Part shown: positions 57,032 to 64,000 of the stretch, piece after piece
Position numbering within the stretch: position 1 is the stretch's first letter
Layout of the letters: each line of letters starts with the position of its first letter
NCBI GenBank assembly: GCA_037974665.1
Contig: CM075772.1
Location: 34,759,052-34,823,051 of the forward strand
From: Ehretia macrophylla
Lineage: Eukaryota > Streptophyta > Magnoliopsida > Boraginales > Ehretiaceae
Reading direction: 5' to 3'
DNA length: 64,000 bases
Made by a program: the position numbers and the translations under genes
Notes under the pieces: generated by a model
Databases searched by the model: none
What the model saw: the letters and a program-made list of their open reading frames with translations, nothing else
What the model was told of the DNA's origin: nothing

Positions 57032-58903
57032 GGATATTATTTCTATTTTCCTAGTGATCAAAGGATTTTGATCAGCCGTGATGCTATCTTTCTTGAAAAA
57101 GAGTTTATTCAAGAAGGTGGCTTAGGAAGAAAAGTAGAAATAGTGGAATCATCCTCTGAACCACAAAATGACCCAAATCAAGATTCTGAAACTGTTCAAG
57201 ACAGTCTAGAACAAGTCACAACACAGATTCCTTGTACGTCTAGTACGATATCCCATCTTCCTGAAAGATATAGATATCTTCTTGAGACAGCACAAAAATT
57301 GTTTGTTGTTGGGGATAATGATCAAATTGATGATCCTGCTACTTATGAGGAAGCAATACATGATATCGATTCCGAGAAATGGAAACAGGCAATGCAAGTT
57401 GAAATAGACTCTATGTACTCTAACGATGTTTGGACCTTGGTAGATATACCTGAAGGTATTGTACCTATTGGTTACAAATGGGTCTTCAAGAGAAAACTAG
57501 GAGCAGATGGAAAAGTTGAAACTTTTAAAGCTAGACTCATTGCAAAAGGTTATCGTTAGAAACAAGGTGTTGATTATGACGAGACGTTTTCACCTGTTGC
57601 TATGCTTAAGTCTATTCGCATAATGCTTGCAGTTACCGCATCCTATGATTATGATATATGGCAAATGGATGTTAAAACCGCGTTTCCTAATGGATATCTT
57701 GAGGAAGATATCTATATAGAACAACTTGTCGGTTTTGAATCCAAACATCATAAAGTATGTAAGTTTAAGAGATCAGTTTATGGTCTCAAACAAGCTTCTC
57801 GGTCTTGGAGCATCAGATTTAATGATGAAATCAAGGAGTTTGGTTTCATTAGAAATGATGATGAACCCTGTGTTTACAAGAAGGTTAGTGGGAGTGTGAT
57901 CACTTTCCTCATCTTGTATGTAGATGATATACTGATCATAAGAAATGACACAGGTCATGTGATGTCCGCAAAGGTTTGGTTGAGCAAGAAATTCTCCATG
58001 AAAGATTTGGGAGAATCCACTTATATCTTGGGAATTCGTGTCTATAGGGATAGAACGAAAAGATTAATTGGTTTATCCCAAAGCATGTACATAGAAAGGA
58101 TCTTGAAGAAATTCAAGATGGAGGGTTTTAAAAAAGGTCTCTTGCCTATGAGGCACGGTGTGTATCTCTCTAAAGAAATGTCTCCTAAAAACGACGAGGA
58201 ACGACAACGCATGGAAAGAATACCATATGCTTCTACCATAGGTAGTCTCATGTATGCCATGCTATGTACACGACCTGATCCTACTTATGCAGTAAGTGCT
58301 ACGAGCAGATATCAGTTTGATCCAGGTGATGGTCACTGGATAGCTGTAAAACACATCCTTAAGTACTTGAGAAAAATTAAGGATTTGGTTTTAATCTATG
58401 GAGGCGGTGAACTCCGTATTGAAGGATACACTGATTCAGATTTTCAATCTGATAGAGATGATAGAAAGTCTACATCAGGATTCATTTTTGTATGTAACGG
58501 AGGAACAGTCAGTTGGAAGAGTTCCAAACAACCCGTGACTGCTGATTCCACTACTGAAGCCGAGTACATTGCTGCATGTGATGCTGCAAAAGAAGAAGTT
58601 TGGATGAAGAAATTCTTAAAAGAGCTTGAAGTTGTTCCGTCCATTGAAATGTCGATACCTTTGTATTGTGATAACAATGGGGCGATTGCACAAGCCAAGG
58701 AACCGAGATCTCACAAAAAATCCAAACATATTGAAATGAGTTTTCATATCATTCGAGAGATTGTTGCTCGAAAAGATATAAGCTTGCAGAAAGTTCCAAC
58801 CCTAGATAATGTAGCTGACCCACTCACGAAAGCTTTGAGTCAGTCACAACTGGATCATCATCTTGAGAAGATGGGTATGCGATACCATAGTATGATGCGT
58901 TAG
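57032..58903 (+). pseudogene. Copia reverse transcriptase and RNase H
   Basis: Same frame as the previous piece, cut once by TAG 57557-57559. RT motifs: GYKWVFKRKLGADG, KARLIAKGY, MDVKTAFPNGYLEEDIYIEQ with its catalytic Asp, VYGLKQASRSW and the active site LYVDDIL near 57913-57933. RNase H: GYTDSDFQ, STSGF, TEAEYIAA, LYCDNNGAI and KHIEMSFHIIRE. It ends with DNVADPLTKAL and a natural TAG at 58901-58903, 35 nt before the 3' LTR. The catalytic residues of RT and RNase H are intact. Confidence 0.93.
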
Positions 58904-58927
58904 CCTTTCGTAATACTACATTAGTGC

Positions 58928-58938
58928 AAGTGAGAGAT
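58928..58938 (+). other. Copia polypurine tract
   Basis: AAGTGAGAGAT directly precedes the TG of the 3' LTR, in the expected position and mostly purine. Confidence 0.75.
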
Positions 58939-60890
58939 TGTTAGTGATATGCCCTAATGCTATGTGGTTAGATGACCTATTTTTTGGCATTTTATGTAAA
59001 CTTGTATATTTATCAATGGCAGTTTATGGATGTTCATATTCTCTGCTTTTATATTATATGAATGTGTCCCCTGATATTCTTGTAAAAGAAATATATTCCA
59101 AAATGCGTTGGAATATCTTGGCATGTTTCTTGCATATATAGAATATCTAAAACTATTCGTAGTCCTTAGATTATTTGACCGGGACTAAAATAATCTATTA
59201 TGGACTATCACGTTAATTGTTACCTTTGATTGATATTAGATATTAATGGTAAAGGATGGTGAGCCATGAGCCATAACAACATATGATGCAATTAACAATC
59301 ACGTGAATGATTATTAGTAGAATAGATCATTGAATGTGACATGAGTAACAAACTACATGACTTCGGATTAATAGTTTGTTATTCGTTGTGAATGTACATG
59401 TAATCCTTAGACTTGAGAAATTACGGCTGTAACATTTATTGGAATTTAATATTAGCACTTGGACAACACTTGTCTTTGACTTGTCAAGATAAGTTACGAC
59501 CTCTTGCATATTATCTTTCTAGTATAGTGGTTGACAGGTAATTGTTGAGAAAGGATCTGTTAACCTCCGGTGTGAGGTGATGTCCTATGCAATCTAATTT
59601 CGGTTGTACAATGAGGAAGTCCTTGGCCAAGGCATGGATGATGGAAATGTGTTTCCATGAATGTCATCTCTCATTCTACCCTATTAGATGTTTGCATCGT
59701 TATCGAGTTTATAGACTTAATCTTTTCATGGTCTTTGCTCGATCGGGATGTATTAATAGAAGGATTAAACTGTACGATTATTCGCGACTATAAATAGATT
59801 CACCTGTTTGACTTCATTGCTATATAAATTGTCTTGATACGTTGCTAGACGTCACTCTAGAACGTGAGGGTATTTTGGGAATGGCGGAGATATTCCCAAA
59901 ATATATTAAAGTCGTTTAGTGTTCTCTCATTGCTATATGGCGGTGAATCTAGAGAGTCACACACAATAAAGCGTAATTGAATGAGTTTCGGATAAGCTTG
60001 AATTAGGTTTTGGAACGTTAAAGTGTTAACGTTGGCAATGCTCGACCATTAAGTAGTAATGGGCCGAATGTGTAATTATTTATAACTGTTGGGACAAAAG
60101 TGCAAATATGGAAAGTTAGTTTCCTTAATTTAAACTAATAATGATTAGATTAAATTAAATGTACAAATACAATATTAATAAAGTATATATACATGTATAT
60201 GATATGTATATATACATATTAGTCTTGAAAAATGAAGATGCCAAATAGAGGGCTAAGATTGTTCCAAATCATCAAGGTGACCATTATTTTTGAAATCAAT
60301 GGTTAAGATAAAAGAAGACAAAGCACATGATTTGATGCATTGAGAAGTGCAATTGTTGTCTTCTAAATACACTACATACAGTGCATAAAATAAGGAACAC
60401 AATACACAAGCCATGCATAGAAAAACACAATGCAATGAGAACAACAATTTTGTCTTATCTTTTAATTGTGCAATTTTCCTCCACTGCATGGGCAGCCCAA
60501 GAAGAGGTTTCAATTTTTCATAAAAACTCTTATTCTAGTTTAAAAACATCCCAAAGAAGACTAGCATAAAACCTTTGGTGATTAAGGAACTCATTCAAGC
60601 TTGTGTGGACAACCTAGAGCTCTTGTATTTGTGGGAGGACTTGTCAAAGCTTGTTCATCATCATCATCATCATCTTTGCAAGATCTACAAGAGGTATATC
60701 TAAATCTACCTCTTTACTATATAGATATATGCTTGAATATATGCTTACCATATATTAACCACATGAAATCAAGAGTAGAGTTTTTGGATGAATATAGACT
60801 TTGTTATAGAAAATTTTGAAATTCTAGCCATGGATTCCTCTTGGTTTTAATCTATATGATTGCATAACTCTAAAAAGAAAGATTCTTTCA
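58939..60890 (+). repeat. Copia 3' LTR
   Basis: 1952 bp, colinear with 37760-39708, with scattered single-base changes and a few small indels such as an extra TATA at about 60208. TATAAATAG is at 59789-59797. It ends GATTCTTTCA at 60890 and is followed by caggc. Confidence 0.93.
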
Positions 60891-62080
60891 CAGGCCTCGT
60901 AAAAAATCCTTCCGACAAGAATGCTGCTTGAACATTGTAAGACATGGAACCGTCTCGCTCTTGTGAACACTGATCATAAGTGGCAAAAGCCACCGGAATG
61001 CTCATTTTTTGTCCAGAAGCTCTCATCACCGTTATTCTCTCTGGAAGTCGCCCCTACAACCCCTTGACTCCTGTGGGCTATGTTCGAACTAAACGAGAGT
61101 AAGGATTCCTCCCCAAGAAAACAGACTGACTACTAGGCAGGGGAAGGACCGGCGCCTAGCTAATGTAGTTCACGAGGAACCGACTTAAGTTAGTGAAGCG
61201 AGGCCTCAAACATCAAACCATATCTTACTGAATAATCTAACTGAACCGAATAAGGTATAGACAGATTATATCACAGCTTGTGTTGTGGCGAGACAAAAGG
61301 ACCGAAGGAGCCGGTTCCCATGCTTGCTTACTGGACAAGAAGGATTATACTTTTTTCCACTAATGAACTATAATGAGATGAGTAGTGTTGTACTAAAGCC
61401 CTGAGTAACTCTTGGCTGCCTTCAGTGATAGACGCAATTACTTTGACTACTCTATTCCTACAAAACGAGCCAAGAAAGAGTGGGGGAAGGAATGGATTTG
61501 AGACTACCGATGTCTCTAGCGTTGATACATAGAGCAGCCGGCTAGTGTATTTATTAGAAATAGTCTTTCCATCTTTTATTAGAGTATAGGTGTTTCCCTC
61601 TTCTCTTCTCCGTGTGTATTGAATGACGGAATGAATGCGTTGTTAATAAAGAGCATAGCGGGCAAGGGCTTCCTGATCTGCTTTCGACCTTCCCCATCTG
61701 CTTTCAGTCTCAGATTCTGCCATTTATTTTCTTTCTGGCCAGCGTCTGGATTCCTTCTACTTTCGTACGTACTTATGCTTTCAGCATTACTCAAATAGGG
61801 GGTGGCATTCTATTCCAAACTTAATCATGGGCCGGGCTCACTCACTTTCTTTCTATAGAAAAGGCTTTGATCATAAGCTTATGTGATCGGAGCCAGCATT
61901 TCAAGGAGCCATATGCCATCATAAGCTTCTTTGAAGGTATCTCTTCATATATCACTGTGATAAGATGGCATAAAGCGTCCCCTAGCCTAGGGATCGAAGC
62001 TTCTCTTTCTATCAGAATCCTGCCCAGATGAAAGATCATACGCTGCCCTCGATAAGCTTCATGAAAATGGGGATATGCAT
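60891..62080 (+). other. Mitochondrial-like DNA, segment E; no gene recognised
   Basis: Continues segment D after the copia element. Open frames at 60847-61029, 61579-61794 and 61842-62039 (minus) are short and unassigned. It ends at the third-family LTR; tgcat (62076-62080) would be its TSD if the far side lay in the window. Confidence 0.45.
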
Positions 62081-64000
62081 TGTAACGCCCCGATCCCTCA
62101 CGAGACCGGAGGCTCTAATGACCATGCTATTCTCAACCCAATACCAAACTCGGTCACAAAATTTTAGGAAAAAAACGGACAGAGTTTCCCCTGTACTATG
62201 GACATTCTGAAAACCTGTAAATTCTCAAATAAGGTAACTACAAGGTAAACAAACTTTTCATGGCTAAATATTTAAAGATTCACGGCCATCCGAGCCTTGA
62301 AGCAAACAACAGTTCCAAAACCACACAAGCATGCAAGTAACTTGTTTATAATATAGTCTAATAACCATGCCATTCTAGGATAACATTAAAACATACTTAG
62401 AGATAAAACATTCTACACTAAGCCATTCACTCCCAAGCATGCAAAGCAACTAGAAATAGAAATATAAGTTATTACAAGCCATAGAATTACCACTGCTACT
62501 ACATTATCAGACTTCCAGCTTACATATTACTCAAATACATACATGAGCTTTAAGGCCCCAAAATAGATTATACATAGGACAACAAATTCTTCACATAGCA
62601 ACCAGAAAGCACATCCACCTCAGACAAATATCACACAGCAGCTAAGGCAACTCCACCAACTGTGCCACCTGAAACATGTTAGCGAGGTATAAGCAACCAC
62701 TGTTGCCTAGTGAGGGATATAGTCCCGGGGCGTGCAATGCAACAGATAATACAGTTATACAACAATATCACTTAGACAATTTAAGAAGCAATGATAACAT
62801 AAGTAACCACACATTTAAAAGGATACATTTCACACAACCCCCTATACACCAATCTTCACTGGTCTTCATTCACGATCCACGAACCACGAGCACGATCACG
62901 ATAAGCCGGCATAACCCCAAACACTCCAGTGGGTGTACTCCGGATGTACCCCGATAATCCTACGACCCAACATCCCCTGGCAATCTCCGGACCAGGCGAA
63001 TGAGGGACTAGGGTACGGAGTTTGAATATCCACCGGCAAGCCCTCTGCCGCCCAGCTGATATTCACCACATCCGCCCCTGACACTATGGTTGCGCAACCA
63101 CGATGCAATGCACTTAACGATGGCAAGTTAATAGCAATAATATAAGCATTAACACATATGAGGATCAACAAAGTAGGTTGACCTCGAGGCAATTAGCATA
63201 GAAGCAATTATAGAAGCTAATAAGCAGTTTACAAAGGAACATATACAAAATAAGCATAGAATCATACCAAAAGCTCCAAATCGACTTGAAACCACATATA
63301 AACACTTAAGGAGTCATGCCATGGGTTTAGAAGTGTGAGTCAACCGAAATTGCACCTAAACCCCTTTGTTTATCAAACTATTTCTCTTCGAAACCAAGGT
63401 TAATGATTCCATTTTCAAATGAAACTCTCCCACCCTTCTAACTAACCCTCAAGGTACCCTCTCAACCCTCTAACTCATTCAAATGGCTGCGATTACCCCG
63501 AAAGTCCCAAATTCCCTCTTATGGCTTTAAACTACACATACAATGTCCGGGCTTCAAACAAAGGATATCAAGGCTTCTATAGCACCTAGGTAGCCTAAGG
63601 ATACTAGAATTGAAGCCCGAATTCACCCGGATTCGCATTAACCCCGAAAGCCCCAAATTAAACTCGACTATTTTACATTTTTAGCGATTTAAGGACAATG
63701 CAAGTGCACGGGACTATTAGATTACCTTCACTAGCACCTAAGGCATCTATTAGAAGCCTTTAATCAAGCTAATTCGAGCAATTACCCAAAACCCTAGAAA
63801 AACGTCACTATTCACCCTAAAAATCAAACTAACGATTCTAACCGTTTAAATTGCGAAACGATGGCTCAAATATGTTCTCTAGCACTCATATACAAGGTAT
63901 AATAGCATAGATAATCAATACAATAGCATTTGAACACATTTTCAACAAATCAAGAAAATAGCAACTATTTTAAAATGCGAAAATAAGCCGTGAAATCCCT
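62081..64000 (-). repeat. Family 3 chromovirus-like LTR, minus strand, truncated by the window edge
   Basis: Plus-strand TGTAACGCCCCGATCCCTC is the reverse complement of the end of the 19336-22523 LTR apart from single changes. Homology runs to the window edge, where agggatttca (minus) matches the text just after the donor site at 19911. The hairpin is at 62691-62697/62702-62708 and the acceptor-like CAG near 62669-62671. It lacks the tandem duplication and the TA run of the other copy. Whether it is a solo LTR or part of a full element cannot be seen. Confidence 0.85.

Larger units (their letters stand above)
37760..60890 (+). mobile_element. Ty1/copia retrotransposon with two nested insertions
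   Basis: The LTRs at 37760-39708 (1949 bp) and 58939-60890 (1952 bp) start TGTTAG and end TTTCA. An initiator-tRNA-Met primer site follows the left LTR, and GAG-PR-INT-RT-RH order defines copia. The flanking 5-mers are cgggc and caggc, a TSD with one change. The gag region is split by a solo LTR (41727-44387) and an Athila element (44490-55170). Without them the element is about 9.8 kb. Three in-frame stops inactivate the polyprotein. The gag start (NCLTGPNFNDW) suggests an Angela/TAR-like lineage, but that assignment is tentative. Confidence 0.93.

Noticed and set aside
1-64000. The window could be a mitochondrial chromosome that took up retrotransposons.
   Set aside because: Complete and nested elements with TSDs of nuclear-type integration, solo LTRs, and dead nad5 exons fit a nuclear copy. 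Active LTR transposition in plant mitochondria is not established.

Overview
The window is angiosperm (most likely eudicot) nuclear DNA. It is a block of inserted plant mitochondrial DNA (a NUMT) that LTR retrotransposons have cut into pieces. All functions and boundaries were read by eye; no database was searched. The case for plant nuclear DNA rests on complete and nested Ty3/gypsy and Ty1/copia elements with exact or near-exact 5-bp target-site duplications (TSDs), and on mitochondrial features between them: nad5 exons with group II intron domain V, a tRNA-Cys, and a mitovirus-like RdRp remnant of the kind plant mitochondrial genomes carry.

Layout. 1-5708: the 3' part of a Tekay-type chromovirus (protease, RT, RNase H, integrase, chromodomain, 3' LTR). 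5709-7510: mitochondrial-like DNA. 7511-10092: solo LTR related to the Tekay LTR (TSD aagag). 10093-19335: mitochondrial-like DNA with a mitovirus-like RdRp fragment (12457-12968), a bacterial-type tRNA-Cys(GCA) on the minus strand (14499-14571) and a decayed LINE (about 15605-17290, minus). 19336-22523: solo LTR of a third chromovirus-like family (TSD cttct). 22524-29566: mitochondrial-like DNA ending in the 3' half of a trans-spliced nad5 intron, nad5 exon d (28382-28776) and the start of the next nad5 intron. 29567-37045: a complete non-autonomous LTR element on the minus strand with no gag-pol (TSD cagac), sitting inside that intron. 37046-37759: the end of the nad5 intron, exon e and flank. 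37760-60890: a Ty1/copia element that itself contains a solo LTR (41727-44387, TSD cagcc) and a complete but defective Athila-type Ty3/gypsy element on the minus strand (44490-55170). 60891-62080: the last mitochondrial-like piece. 62081-64000: a minus-strand LTR of the third family that runs off the window.

Removing the insertions and one TSD copy each would rejoin about 20 kb of mitochondrial-like DNA, including nad5 exons d and e with a roughly 1.0-kb intron. The mitochondrial transfer therefore came first, then the LTR elements, then insertions within insertions. No gene here looks functional: nad5 and every polyprotein carry in-frame stops or frameshifts.

The most interesting signals lie in the long chromovirus LTRs. 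At least three families keep a hairpin at the same relative place while its stem sequence changes and pairing is maintained. The same LTRs keep a GTGAG donor-like site just downstream of the promoter and a pyrimidine-rich CAG acceptor-like site just after the hairpin. This suggests an RNA structure and an intron inside the LTR leader.
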